Shown: piece after piece, positions 45,081 to 58,066 of the stretch
How positions within the stretch are numbered: position 1 is the first letter of the stretch
Layout of the letters: each line of letters starts with the position of its first letter
Source: Calliopum simillimum
Lineage: Eukaryota > Arthropoda > Insecta > Diptera > Lauxaniidae
Length of the DNA: 64,000 nt
Direction: 5' to 3'
NCBI GenBank assembly: GCA_951812925.1
Contig: OX638368.1
Span: 128,611,309-128,675,308 of the forward strand
Made by a program: the position numbers and the translations under genes
The notes under the pieces: model-generated
What the model saw: only the letters and a program-made list of their open reading frames with translations
Databases searched by the model: none
What the model was told of the DNA's origin: nothing

Positions 45081-48050
45081 ATGTTCACAAACATCCGAAC
45101 GCTACTATTCCATATACAGTGCATAAACGATAAGGTTACGAAGCTTCTGCGAGGTAATATGGGAACTCTTGACTAGTAAAACCAGAGGTGAGTCTAATAT
45201 GTATCTCTGAGAAGTTAAAGCGAAAAACAAAAAAAAAAAATTCTGGAGTCACCTTAACGTTTTTGGGAAAAATCTTTTATAGAAAAATTTTAGCTTATTG
45301 TATACGCTTTCTAAGAGTGCGCTTTTTAAAGTTGCTATTTTAAATTTTTTTTCCACTTTTAGAGTGTGGCGGCCATTTTAGTATGAAAAGCATCCAATTA
45401 ACATACCTTTTAATGGTTTTTTTTTTTTAAACCCCCTTACAATTTTTGGATTTGAAATCTGAAAAAAATTCTTTTCAGGAACAATCCGTTTGATGGCTCC
45501 AGTAGGTAAAGGGCAGCGCGTGCAGCATAAAAGTATTTTTTTCTGATCGCAAATTAAAAAATTGGTTTAACAAGTGCACTACCGAATAAAATAAAATTGA
45601 ACAGGAATTCCAAAAAATGTTATAAAGCGGTATGTTAATTAGACCTTTTCATATTAAAACGGCCGCCAAAGTCAAAAAGTACAATAGAAAACAAATTTGG
45701 AAAACATTAATTTTAAAGGTCCAAAACTTTGCGAAATCTATTTAAACCCTGTAAACCAAATAGACTTTTCCACAGATCATACAATTAGCTAAAAGTTTTA
45801 TGTACAAAGTTTTCTCTGAAATGTTTGGGTGACCAAAAAAACAGTTTTTTGTAGAACAAGTCAGAAAATCATTATTTATGACCATAGTAAAACGACTGCA
45901 CCAAAATATAAATGAGCCGTTCAGAGCACAATCGATTAGCTCCATTTTGTCAAAAATCTTAAATATTTATAAGTGTTAAAATACTTGGTTTAGTCATAGC
46001 TTGTTATATATTTAATAAATTTCCAACAAATTAAAAATTTTCATTATTAATCGACAAAATTAGTTTGTCCATTGGCTAATAAGGTTATTTTCGAAGCAAT
46101 TTTGGTTTAATCCGTGCTTAAATTTAAAACTCAAGTTGAATATGGTTACTATGAATACTTGAGAACACGTCAAAATGGCGAGAGCTCAAGCAAAGCTAAA
46201 TAAAAAGACTTTATTTAAAAAACGACATTTATTATTTTATCGTTTTTCTCTACTTTTTGTTTAAAGGAGTTAGTTGGTTTATGCAGTGAACGGCTCAATT
46301 CATTGTTAGCTATTCCACTTTTCCCATAATTTTTGCAAAACTTACAATTATTTTCAATTTCATTTAGGTATACGTTGACTTTAATTTCTATGCGAAATAG
46401 TTTAATGTCACTCATACGACACGTTGTACAAATGATTAATACCGGATGTCATTTTGAAATTGCAATCGATGATCAATGCCCAATTTTAAAGAAAAATTGA
46501 ACTAAAATTTATTGCTGGCGAAGTATAGTAAATGAACTAAAACAAACATATAATAAAACAATAAATATAAATCAGATTATTGACTTTGGTCATCAATATG
46601 TTCGAGTTGACAACAATTCGTAAGATGAGTATATCACAACGATTTTTCTTTTTTGAGACAATTAACGTCTTTTTTGAGGGCGTCTGCAAACAAATATTTT
46701 ATGATGACCACACTTATATATTCAAATTGAAAATATAATAAGCAAGGAGCGCACAAGGAAAACTTCTCAGCATAAACATATGTAGAATGATACATGCACT
46801 AGTGGAAAACTTAACAAGGCAGTGCTAAAATCCAGTATGAATAGTTAGTCTAGACTCTGGACTAAATCCACAGTAGAACATTTATACATTGATAACATAT
46901 GTACCTATAGTAACCATTTTAGTTGGGTGTATTAAATTTTTTAGAATAATATTTGAGGTTGAAAACTTTTGCATTATTTGTGGTGTGTTGTTGTTTCCTA
47001 TATAATACATCAATATTTACATACAGCTCATGAACATATGTGCATAATAGTGGACGAGTATGTGCGTCTTATGTGACAAAATATTCACAATTACAAAACA
47101 TTGTGTGCAAGGTAGTAAACTTTTTCATTTATTTTTTATTTTAATTTTTATTGGTTTGCCATATTAACTATATTTGTTTACAAATTTACTTACATCATCG
47201 AGCAACATTTTGACGCATAAAATGTTTTTGATTTTCTGAAACTACATTTTTTTTTAATGCAAATTTTAAATTTAAATTTAAATCTAAAGATTCAACTAAA
47301 TAAATTGAAAAGATTTTGGTTCTGTTGATTTGATTTCATTTCATTTATTAAGTCAATGGAACAATTCAGACTAGATAAAACTAAATAACAGTTAATATAA
47401 ATATAATAAAACTCTGTCAATTACGACTTTAATGCATTTTTAGATTCAGGATTAATATCATTTCTGTCGTAAAGATAAATTATTTTATATCTAAACTAAA
47501 ATCTATCATAATCATGCGTACTATTTGGAAATAAGTTATGAACTAAAATTTTTAATCTCAGATGAATTTTTCGTATTCTAGATTTTTTCTAAATAATTTT
47601 TATTAATTTTATAGTTTTGACTAGTTGATTTTTGTTGATATCTTGTATATTTATTATTACTTGTATCGCCGGTAGCCAAAATAAGACGGCTCATCTAAAA
47701 ATAGAAACATTTTTTTCGAGTGCCGTTTTGTATAAAAGAAAGCCAGAACATTGAGAATTGGCAGTAACTTTTTTTAAGTGCTTTTATTGTCGTATTAATG
47801 GAAACATATGAGAATAATATTTTCCTTTTTTTCCAGTTATGACTCAATAGTAACCCACTCAAAAACAAAAACTTTTTAGTAGCTTTCCTCAGGGTCTATC
47901 CCCACTCCAAATTTCATAAAACTCGGCTTAATGGCTTGGTCATGACAACGTATTTTCTCTTAGGGGCGTGCCACTGCTAACATATAAACTTTTCTGTAGT
48001 TTTCTTCAGTTTCAGGTTTCAGTTTACCTCTATACCCAAATTTTAAAAGA
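45081..48050. other. Gene-poor stretch, nothing recognised
   Basis: About 3 kb of AT-rich DNA; frames at 45945-45742 and 46415-46215 show no domain. 45280-45720 has inverted similarity around 'aaaatggccgcc' motifs (45368 and 45660) and may be a decayed palindrome. 47880-48050 carries a repeat-B-like phrase ('ggggcgtgccactgctaac'). Confidence 0.4.
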
Positions 48051-48056
48051 ATATTA

Positions 48057-48271
48057 GCCTTATCATGTATGACGAACGAATCATTTTACTGATTTCCAAC
48101 TGCTTATATCCTCCAAGTTAAAATATGATTTGAAGTTTATGCTTACAAACTTTATTCTTTGAACTTTAATGAACGCTTAGGTTATAGTAAGTTCTTAATA
48201 AAAAGTTTTAATAAGTTGATATGAATGAGTGAAAATCAGTCACTTTATTCGTTCGTCATACATGATAAGGC
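48057..48271. mobile_element. Mariner-like MITE, TA target (copy 2)
   Basis: TIRs GCCTTATCATGTATGACGAA and the inverse of 'ttcgtcatacatgataaggc', with TA on both sides. Same family as 23619-23810. Confidence 0.75.
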
Positions 48272-48410
48272 TATATGTGTCACAGTTAACCGTGACAGAG
48301 TTTCTTCAAAGCTTTGATTTGTAGCGCATCTCACTGCAGAAATCAAAAAAAAAAAAACTCAAAACACATCGATAGAAGTCCAAAAGTATCAAAAATCTTG
48401 AAATATGTAC

Positions 48411-49980
48411 TAAGGAGTGAGATCGAAAAGATCTTAACATATATAAAATTCAATAATTTTTAAACGGTTGATCTTAGAGTTTTGATTTTTTTTTTATTTA
48501 ATTGATAATATTTTACAAATTACAGAAAAATATAACTTTTATAGTTCTAACCACTATTTATGAACTCGTTGACCTTTTATGCAAAGCCTTCCATTAGAGA
48601 TTTGATAGTTGTTTCAGCACCTTTTTGGAACAGTTTGCGCATCTCCTTTTAAAAACTTCGATATTTTGGGACGATTACCGTATACTTTCCGGAATTAAAT
48701 TTCCGGAAAGTCTATTTTCCGAAATGACCAAAAATCTGAAAATTTTTTTTCCGGAATCCATTTTCCGAAATTTCTTTTTCCGGAACATATTTTAAGAACG
48801 AATATTTTCCGGAATGTTTTTTGTTTTTTGTTTTGTTTATTTCAAGTTGTCATCATTTGATATACGTCAATTGAATATCAACGATGGATGAGATCCATTG
48901 TAACAGATTATGTCGACTACAAAGAACGAGGAGAGGATTTAGATTTTCTACGAGCGTGTGCCCACAATATAGCCCTCTGACATTGTACAATTTTGGTATT
49001 CGATGCTTGAAATAAAGTTTGGTGATTTTTTTGTACGATTGTGTGCCCACGACATTGCCCTGCGACATTGTACAATTTCGCTATTCTGTGCTTGAAATAA
49101 AAAGTTTCGCGTACATTTTAATTGGTTTGCATAATTTGTTACACTGTAAAAGACAATCACTTTTTTTCCGGAAAGAAGTCCTTAAGGAAAAAGGCATTCC
49201 GGAAAACGGGTTCCAGAAAAAAAGTTTTCGGGTTTTTGGACATTCCGGAAAATAGACCTTCCGGAGATTAGATTCCGGAAAGTGGGCGGGATCCTTTGGG
49301 ACACCTTTTTTTGTGCTCTTTAACTTTCTTAGCTCCGGACAATTTGGAGGATTGGTTCTCTTGGTACAAAAACAATGTTATTACTTTGGTACCACTCCAG
49401 AGTTTTTTTGCCGTAGTGACATGTTGCCAAATCAGGCCAAAAATATGTGGACACATTGCGCTCTCTTATGAAAGGAAGAAATCTTTTTTTCAAACGTTCA
49501 TTGATGTATATTTCGGTATATATAGAACCCATTGTAACAAATGACATGCTTCTTTTGCAGCAACTGCATATAGCTCGCCATACCAGAAGTTTTTTAGGAA
49601 ATTTTGTCTGCTTTTGGTTTCTAAATTGTTCTTCGACATTTCCTCGAGCATCAGCAACTTAAAAATGTTGACCCGGAAGCTGCATAAAATCTGCCAGTAC
49701 ATATGTTTCGTCGTCCATTATACAACATGAATATTTTTTTATGAAATTCGATTTTAATTTCCGAGCCCTACTTTTGGCGTCTAAATTTTTTGCAGCATTC
49801 CTGTCTGGAACTTTTTGGACTTTGTATGTTTTCAAACCAGCATTGGCTTTAACTTTTCGCGCGAAATAGTCAGAGCACTGGGCTAACCGGGCAGTTTTTC
49901 TAGCAGATGTGTTTGGAGATCAATTCAATATGCTTTCAATTTTCTTGGCTTTCCCAATATCATGTGGTCGTATATTTTAA
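48411..49980 (-). pseudogene. Tc1/mariner-type transposase pseudogene, split by an insertion
   Basis: Minus-strand reading from about 49980: 'IRPHDIGKAKKIESILN', 'SARKTARLAQCSDYFARKVK', then the first catalytic block 'CCIMDDETYVLADFMQLPGQ', 'KFPKKLLVWRAICSCCKRSM', the second block 'STYFWPDLATCHYGKKTLEW' and 'PPNCPELRK'. Damage: TGA after SILN, TAA after PGQHF, a frameshift before PPNCPEL, and the 621-bp element at 48673-49293. The reading resumes beyond it (48660-48540) with 'KEMRKLFQKGAETTIKSLME'. A TA-flanked terminal sequence 'ctaaggagtgagatcgaaaa' at 48412 marks the 3' end; the other end was not found. Confidence 0.8.
48673..49293. mobile_element. Word-array element 'TTCCGGAA', 9-bp TSD
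   Basis: TTTTGGGAC (48664-48672) and CTTTGGGAC (49294-49302) flank it, 8 of 9 bases matching. Both ends hold spaced arrays of 'ttccggaa' words. The centre (48955-49110) is a two-copy direct repeat of 'tgtgcccac..', 'gacattgtacaattt' and 'gcttgaaataaa'. It sits in the transposase pseudogene described above. Confidence 0.8.
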
Positions 49981-50219
49981 CCGGTCTAGCTCAGCAAAAA
50001 TCGTAGCTCAGCAAAAATCGTAAAGCTTAGATAATTTGAAGAAACTTTTTCCGTTCCTTGATTTGTCATAATTATGTGTTAGAAAATGCATTGATAGATT
50101 TATATGTAAATCGATTTTTGAAAATATATGACTAAAAGTTCAATTAAAAAAATTAATTTTCGAAAAATCATATATTTTTAGTACAGTTTAACCCCCCTTT
50201 TTTTAAGGCTAGTGATATA

Positions 50220-50960
50220 AGGAATTTTCTGTAAAATAATTCCAAGTGCATTTGTTATAGCGGAAGAGTCTTGATTAATGCATGAAAAATAAAGTGTACA
50301 AAATCCATCATGAAATTGTAGTAGCATAAAAAGTTATTCAAGGTCAAAGGTTGCAAAAATTAGTTTTTTCCAAATGTCTCGCTAACGGTTATTTTAGTGA
50401 TGAGCAAAATTAGTCTTGGTCTTGCGTCTTGTTCTTGGTCTTGCTAATTTTGCGAGACCAAGACCAAGACCAAGATGCTGATATTTTTGCAAGACCAAGA
50501 CTGCTATGGTCTTGGTCTTGGTCTTGCTCACGATAATTATCAAGACCTAGACTGCTTTTCAGTCTTGCTAATTTATAGTTAAAAGTTGTTTCACGCCCGT
50601 TTTGAAGATAAAATCATCTCTTGATTTGAATTTTGGCATCTTAAAAACCCAACTGCTTTGGAAAAATATGGTTTTGAATACTCAATATCTCTGAAAATTT
50701 TTTCAAGACCAAGACCAAGACTTAATGAGCAAGATCAAGACCAAGACTCAATATCAAAACCAAGACCAAGACCAAGACTCAATGTGCAAGAACAAGACCA
50801 AGACCAAGACTGCTATGGTCTTGGTCTTGGTTTGCTCATCACTAGGTTACTTCTACAGAAAATTTTTGGGCCACAATTTTGTAGCTCAGAAAATTACCTA
50901 CCTATTAAAAAATGTAGGAAATTCAAACACACCACTTATTTTGCTTTATTGATGCCATCT
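50220..50960. repeat. Copy of the 202-1092 element, split by a MITE
   Basis: 'aaataattccaagtg', 'ttgattaatgcatgaaaaat' with 'aaagtgt', and 'cataaaaagttatt' match 238-355. The match resumes after the insertion at 50845 ('ttctacagaaaatttttggg'), as at 398-440. Confidence 0.65.
50395..50844. mobile_element. CCAAGA word-array hAT-like MITE, 8-bp TSD
   Basis: GGTTATTT (50387-50394) and GGTTACTT (50845-50852) flank TAGTGATGAGCAAA ... TTTGCTCATCACTA. Hexamer arrays are at both ends. Frames of 101 and 75 codons here are hexamer translations rich in Lys/Thr/Gln/Asp. Confidence 0.85.
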
Positions 50961-52370
50961 TAAAAAGGTCATAGCTTTGTATGGAAAATCGTAGATGATC
51001 ACTCAATTTCTAATATTATAAAAAGAGTACTGTATAATGAAGTTTATAGAAAAGAGCTCAAAACATTATGCGTTCAGCACATAACCTCAAAAATAGCCAA
51101 AAAAAGTGTTTTTTTTCATACATATTTTTCAATTTAAATTTTTATTTATCACCATGTTGAAGAAAATCCCGTAAAAAAATTTTGGGCACTCGAAACTTTT
51201 TTTAAATCGCCAAAAGACTGACGAGAACGATGATCAGAGTTTTTGCTTGGGGGTTTCTAGTGATGCTATGTTAAGAGGGCTCCGCATTTTGAGAGTTGTT
51301 GTCCCCGTGGCATGAAGTGAGGGCATTTTTTTATTATAATTATAATTAATTAAAACTTTAAATTTTAAAATATTTGCTTTCTTGTCAAAAAAAAATCTGT
51401 GGTAGGTAGGATAAACTCTTTAAGTCGACTTAAGCAAAAAAGGTTTGAGTTCCATTTTCTATTAGTTCTGGGTGCAATTGTACTTTCGTTTTTGAGAAGT
51501 TTGTTAGTAATTATTTAGATCTTAATAATGTCCAAAAATGAAAGCGTGATTTTACGCAGAACTATTATTTAATTGAGCTCAAAAATATTTTGCTTAAGTT
51601 GATTTAAGTAGTTTTTCCTTCCTGCGGCAAACATTTAGTATTCGTCTATTTAATGGTTACCTTAGATCTATATACATATGTAAAAATGTAAAAGTCTTAC
51701 ACAAATTACCGAACTTAAAAAAACCCTTCTTATCCCGTGCATGACTTTTTATTTTAAGGAATGTACTAGATTCATTTCCGAACTCGTGAAAATCAATAAG
51801 GAGGTGAAACGAAATATATTTCTTAATGTTTTTTTAGTAAATTTTGTTTCGTACTTATTTTTTTCCCACGCTGAAAATTTAATGCTGTTGATTGGATTAA
51901 CAAACTACATATGTATGTACATATCAACTATGAGGGAATACGACGAGGGCTAGAAATCACGACTGTAAACCTACCTACCTACTTACTTACATTATGGTGA
52001 ACAGTTTTTATGTAAATGAAAGAGCGTATTTTGAATAGAACCATATTTTCTTTAAGATATGAAAGAAAGAAAATTGTATACCATTTATTTTTTTAAGTGA
52101 ATCAGATTCAGCCTATAGCCATATAAACCTGATTTCAAAAATCATAAAATAATTGATTGTTTACGAGATATGACCGCTTAAAAAGATAGAAAAAAGATTT
52201 TTGTTCAATAGCTTGAAAAGCTAGTTAAAAAACAACAATGAAGAAGTGAGAGAAAAATAAACGGCTTACTTACTTCTCGAAAGACTTTATCTACTCGACA
52301 CTATTGCAAAATTTTTCATCAACACTTTAAGACAACTCAACTAGATAAAATCCATAAACTATATTTAAAG
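50961..52370. other. Gene-poor stretch, nothing recognised
   Basis: No gene, RNA or bounded element was found. A 70-codon frame at 51741-51953 has no domain. Confidence 0.4.
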
Positions 52371-52374
52371 AATA

Positions 52375-53593
52375 CACAGAAAAAAAAACTGACGGTAAAA
52401 TTAACTATAAATTTTGTATTCTATAGTTTTTCAAATTTTCTATAGGAAACAAAAACAAAAATTCAAAATTTCAGAATCAGCTTTACTTTTCTACAGTTGA
52501 ATTCAACTGTATATTTTGTATTCCATACATTTTTTTTTTCATACGAATAACATTTTGAATTGAGTTTTTAACAGGTTCATAAAATTCTCACATTGTTTAA
52601 GAATAAATCAACATAAGTTTGCTAGAGTTGTACTGATATTTTGCCATTTGAAATGGTGTCGCCGTAGAAGTTGTTTGCTACAATTTCTACGAGTTTTTGG
52701 AAACGGCTAGTTACAGCCCTTCTGGGGTGCTAACTATTAAGAGCTGAACAGAATGATGAAGCTGTAGTATGCCGCTGTAGTACAAAATGAAGTGTAGCAG
52801 ACGATGAAGCGTTTCGAGAATTTCTATAAACAGAATGGAGAAGTTCGCTTCATATGGATAGAGTTGCCGATCTCATTTCTTTATAAAATTTGCATAAAGT
52901 TTACAATGATATAACCTCTTGAAACTTAAAATATTTTTTATAAATTTTATTCGCTGCTTTTCTTATAAAATTTGCATGAATTTTGCGATAAATCAACCTT
53001 TAAAATCATTAAAAAATGTTTACAAATTTATTTTCATCCATTCGGTAACATTGTTCTTCTGTCAAAAGGCATGCAGCAAGCGACAAAGTTGAAAAGTTTG
53101 AACTTTGTACTACACCGCAAGCTTCAGCTACAGCGTTAACTTCACATTGTGTTGACGCTTATTTAAATATGTGTAGTCTACTTTTGACAGTTAGTCGCTT
53201 ACTTCGTACTTCAAGCTGCAGCTACACATTCTGTTTCAGCAGTTAAACCGTTCCAAAACAGTTTTAACTGTTTAGAACAGTTTATATTGTTAGCTGACCT
53301 TTTAAGAAGGTTATTTTTACTGTAACTGCGATTGTTAGTTTCTCAACCGGGTAAACTGTAAATTTACAGAGTTCTACGGTCAAAATACAAAAACTCCGGG
53401 TTGGTGCAGTTTCCATCGAAAATCTAGGTTAAATTAACTGTTTTCACAGAACCTAAACATTTTAACAGCAACTGTACAGTACTATTTTTACAGTAATTTT
53501 ACTGGACTGCACAGTCAATTTAACCTTTACTGCGGGTTGGTGCAATTTCTATCGTTGAAATCGGTTGGATTGACCGATATTTTTTTTTCTGTG
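52375..53593. mobile_element. Inverted-repeat element 'CACAGAAAAA...TTTTTCTGTG', TA target
   Basis: Ends CACAGAAAAAAAAA and TTTTTTTTTCTGTG are flanked by TA. 'actgtaaatttacag'-type motifs recur in the right part. A second inverted-repeat element (about 52741-53243) with ends 'gctgaacagaatg' and 'cattctgtttcagc' is nested in it. Non-coding. Confidence 0.6.
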
Positions 53594-53689
53594 TACGATA
53601 AAAAGAAAACGCTCCAATTAAAAGCATATTAATAATTACACAAAAATCTGAATTTGATATTGATAAATTTGTTTGACCAATTCAGGGTT

Positions 53690-54380
53690 CTTGATTCCGA
53701 ATCTGGTAGCAGTTTTTTTCTATCACGTCTGAGATCCGAGCTATCTTCGATTTAAAGTGCAGAGAACGCTATTTTCAGACATGTGGCGTACATCCAAGAA
53801 GTAGGTAGTCTAGTTCACTTTTGTCACCGGCATTGAGTAGCTCTGATCTTCTTCTTTAAGCCATAACTTAAACTTTTCCAATGACATTCATCATACATTC
53901 CAAGAAATATCTTGGAAGTAAAGGTATACAAATGAATCGGTAATTTTTAAAAGAGGACATGTGACAAAATTTAAACATTTGGCAGATTTAAGAAAAACTC
54001 TCATAAGTTTGGTAAATCTTATTTTAATGCGTTTTAAGTGATAGGGGTTAACTAGCATTGGTATTAAGTAGTAATCTGCGTACTTGGAAAAAAGACAGAC
54101 CAACCAGTGCCATTACCACAACAGCAAAAAAGCAGAAGAAGAATTTTCGGCCGAGCTACACATATCCCCTTTTAAAAATTACAGATTCAAATGTTATATA
54201 GTCCTTCAAAAAGATTTGCGATAGTTAAAGTTGTAGTTTAAAGAAAACGATCAGGGCTATTCAATGCTGGTGACAAAACTTGCCATACTCGTTATTAGCG
54301 ACCCTGAATTAATCAGAACATTTTATTGAGATCAAATTCGGATTGGTTTCCCTTCAACTTGTTGCACTGTATTATCAAAA
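53690..54380. repeat. Diverged relative of the 38509-39095 palindrome
   Basis: 'tctgagatccgagctatctt' with 'cgatttaaagtgcag', 'catgtggcgtacatcc' and 'agtctagttcacttttg' match 38600-38690. The right arm is much eroded ('gggctattcaatgc' at 54254). Confidence 0.65.
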
Positions 54381-55499
54381 TTTCTTAATTGATAACAAAT
54401 ATTTTACGAAACTTTTAAACAAATAAAATTGTTTAACAGAAACATTCCAGACGGGTGGAAAAAAACTAGGGGAAAAATAATTGGGCTTTACCATGAATAA
54501 ACATCTAGAGAATTTTTTCTCAGACTGACAGAAACAAAGTTCATTATCGAACACCATCAAGCTATTTTTCTAATAGTTTATTATTAGAAAAAAAAAAAAA
54601 ATGTTTTTCTCCTTCTTGTATTGAAGAGTTTGATCACCAGCCAAGAACTCGGTTGGTTAAAGAGAATACTTTCTACCTGGAATATTATTTTGTAGCTTTA
54701 CGCCAACGTAAATGATTTATTTGTTATTACAATAGTTTAAATTTTAAAAGGTACGCCTTCATCTTTTATTGCTATTGGCCTTTCGTAAGACAAAGCGTTA
54801 ACTAATTTCAATATACAAATTACTATGTGTCTTTGTTTTAGAAAATATTTCAATTTAAGTTATAGCTCAATAAAATTTAAATTTATGAGTAAAGTAATCG
54901 TCATAGAAATTTTGACAAGTAGCTTCGCGAACTAAATAAACAATACAACACTTGTTACAAACAAAATTGGAAATAAATATTTACACAGAGCGCTAGGCTA
55001 AATGTTTTTCTATAGAAGTGGTCACGGACAACATGATTTAAGCAATTTTTTTAACACAATTTTTTGCAATTCGTAATTTTTATAGACAGACAATCATAGA
55101 AACAACAAAAAAAAAAAAAAAACCAAAAAAGACCGCCAAGATAGAAAATTTCATTTTGAACATTCCACCACGTCCGACGTCTCTATAGAGAGACGGTGTC
55201 ATTTGGTCAACCAAATGCACCTGCTACCCGGCACACAGCACTCTCAAGTGCAAACGTATGTACCTTCACATACATATAAAATGTATGTATGTAATGTACA
55301 TAATACTAATATTTAGTTTGTTTTAGCACAAAAAAAAACAAATGTTTTTGTTTTTGCTTTTGCATATGCTTTTCTAAGCCAATTAAAATTTGTCTTCTCA
55401 AACACTTATTATGTACGAGTATTTTTGATAATGATATATTCGTACATTTGTACTTACAACTCTATTATGTATAATGAACGATACATAATAGCGTTGTAA
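54381..55499. other. Gene-poor stretch, nothing recognised
   Basis: Includes an 'atgtatgtatgtaatgtaca' simple-sequence patch near 55280. No gene supported. Confidence 0.4.
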
Positions 55500-55730
55500 G
55501 TCCATTCAAAGGCAAAAGTAATGTCATAATATAAATTGGCTGACATTTTGTTAGAATTGAACAAAATTGATCACTGCTTTCACGAAAACTTTATTTGATA
55601 ATTTAGAATTGATGGCATCAAGTTGAAAGAATTGTATCGGTCAAATAACTGATTATTATGGCACTTATATGTATGACATTACTTTTGCCCTTGAATGGAC
55701 TTACGCCACTGTTATAGTGAACGACACCTA
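55500..55730. repeat. MITE family A, inverted diverged copy
   Basis: 'aattggctgacattttgtta' is the complement of 'taacaaaatgtcagccaatt' at 63-82. The ends 'tccattcaaaggcaaaagta' and 'tacttttgcccttgaatgga' are inverted repeats of each other. Confidence 0.65.
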
Positions 55731-55921
55731 CATAGACTCGTACTCGATCAAAAATTACTGAACTTTTTTTAATCTTCGTTTATTTTGCATATTTATTAAA
55801 AATTGCCCCACAATTTTATAAAAATTTCAAATTTCTCCAATAATAGCACTATCAAATTTAAAAAAAAAAGTTCAAAAAAAAACTATTTTTCTTGTGTTTA
55901 GCATTGGGTAAGGTTTGCACC

Positions 55922-56087
55922 CAGTGGCGGATCCAGCACTGTCAAGAAAGGGGGCCGATTGACTACATTTCTAGATAATAACAGAATGATTTTAAAATCT
56001 TTACATATAATTTAAAAAAAAATATATTCACTTGGTTTGAGAGGGGGCCGATCGGCCCCATTGCCTCCCACCCTGAATCCGCCACTG
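55922..56087. mobile_element. hAT-type MITE, CAGTGGCGGATCCAG ends
   Basis: TIRs CAGTGGCGGATCCAG and CTGAATCCGCCACTG with flanks TTTGCACC / TTTGAACC (7 of 8 match). These termini are of the common hAT type. Confidence 0.75.
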
Positions 56088-56399
56088 TTTGAACCCGGAG
56101 AAATATTTCGTGTGATAAATACACACACAGTGTGATTGGCGCGCTCATTAACCACCTGAACCACTGCCATCATTATAATGAAGTTTACTGAAACTCTATT
56201 ATTTGTTTTAAAATGACCTTCCACCAAAAATTTGTTATAATGTTCAATAAAATTTTATAGAAAAAATAACGGAATCAGCTATGAATATTTCCTGTTATAG
56301 AAGCTATACCATTTATTATAAAAATCGTTAAGCTGTTGCCTAGTTTTTCCTAACCTGACTCACAAAAATGCCTAAATCTGTCGTTTACACTCATTTTAC

Positions 56400-56810
56400 A
56401 GCCTGTTTCTGATCACTGAGGGAGACGGGGGCTACACCCCCATACAAAAATACAAAAAATGTTATATCTCTGCACTTCTACAAGCTATGATTATGAAAGT
56501 TGGATCATCTATTTAGTATATTGCTTCTGCCATCCACCATGTAAAATATGAAGGGGTTTCAATAAGGGGACGTTGCATCCCCCATATAAAAAAACTCCAA
56601 AATGCTACATCTCTTAGTACATGGGTGTTTGTTGCGTCTACCATTCAAAGCTTAAGAGGGATTGAACGAAAGGGCTTTGCACCCCCCTTTCAAAAAAAAA
56701 AAAAAAAAAAAATACACAAAATATTATATCACTGCGCCTATAGCAGCCATCATAATAAAATTTGGTTCATAAATATTCATACATATGTTCTATCTACCAT
56801 TCACCTTGAA
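56400..56810. repeat. Dispersed repeat D, inverted copy
   Basis: Complement of 25850-26260: 'aaaatgttatatctctgca' and 'agctatgattatgaaagttg', twice. The 125-codon frame at 56625-57002 arises in it and is not a gene. Confidence 0.55.
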
Positions 56811-57817
56811 AAAGACGCTCAATTTATCATAATAATATTTGCAAAAGATCTAGCCATTTCAAAATTATTTCCTGAAATCAGTAAAAAAGAATTTACTTTA
56901 TTAGAACTTAACCAAATATTTGCAAAAAATTCAAGTGAGTTCTTATTTGTCCTTTATCATGGGGCAATATATCTTTTATTAACATCTCTTGTGCTCTCGT
57001 GACAATTTATCCAAGCGTGTGCAGTGGCTTTAATCTGGCAAAGATGCTAAAGTTAGGAAACTTACGATATGTTGTCGTTTAATTTTTTTTATTTTTTTGT
57101 CAAAGTGAAAAAGAGTCAACACAAAATAAGCAAATTCGATCGAATTGTACAGGTTGTTAATTGAATTCCAGATCACAGTAGATCATGCATATATGTTAAT
57201 ATATCAACTAATTAACACGATTTGTTACTTGTCGATGTTATTGTTAATGTTTCTTCTAAAATATGAAATACATACAAGTATCGTAAACATATTTTTTGCT
57301 TCACTAGTAATATAAAGTTATTTTTTTATCTTTTAGTTGCTTTTGTTGTTGCAATTTGAATTTGTTTTTTGCCAGTGTCAATAAGTAAATAAAATATGAA
57401 CTACAATCATTAATAATATAATAATTTTTATATAAATATGTACCTGAAATTATTTAAGTATCCATATGTTCAATTTCTAGACGTAATGTAAACATATTTT
57501 TTCAATATAAGATGTTTTTACGTATTACTTTGGTGTATCTAATAAATCTCTAAATTTCATTAACAGCCATACCTAAATTGGAGCGTCAGGCGTATTTAAG
57601 CATCTCTGTCTTTTTCATGTCCATACAATTTATATGGAGCAAATCGAAACAGAGACGGTAAAATTACTCTAACGCTCCAATTTCGGAATGGCAGTAAGAT
57701 ATTTTTTAATTCCTTTAATTTTGTATATAGGTCAAAGTATCTGAATATTCACAGACAGCTACTTTCCTCCTTTGGATCAATAGACGTTCTTATAATGGAT
57801 TACTTTTTTAATTACAG

Positions 57818-58026
57818 ATCAATTTTCAACATCTCTTTCAAATTTACAAGCACCGAAAGTAGTAGCAGTAGAATGGGTCGTTGGGGCAGACAAAGTCCGG
57901 TTTTGGAACCGGAACCTCCACCACCACCAATACCACCTCGGACTTTTGCACGTCAATCAAGTTTTACAAAAATTGGTAATATGCTTAATACTGCCATCAA
58001 TATCAATGGAACAAAAAAATTGCAAG
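57818..58026 (+). CDS. Internal coding exon of an unidentified gene
   Basis: Seen: acceptor TTTTTTAATTACAG| at 57817, donor TTGCAAG|GTAAGAT at 58026, and an open frame through both. The peptide is Ser- and Pro-rich: 'FTSTESSSSRMGRWGRQSPV', then EPEPPPPPIPPRTF, then 'ARQSSFTKIGNMLNTAININ' and GTKKLQ. RxSS-type serines look like kinase sites and the polyproline run like an SH3/EVH1 ligand; both are inference. GC content is clearly above the surroundings. Neither flanking exon was found; long introns on both sides suggest a large, possibly neuronal, gene. I do not recognise the protein. Family and function are open. Confidence 0.6.
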
Positions 58027-58066
58027 GTAAGATATTTTCTATTTTCTTTTTTTTTTTTTCATATAA

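Noticed and set aside
50658..50963. 101- and 75-codon frames rich in Lys-Thr-Asp-Gln
   Set aside because: Hexamer (CCAAGA) array read in different frames inside a MITE.
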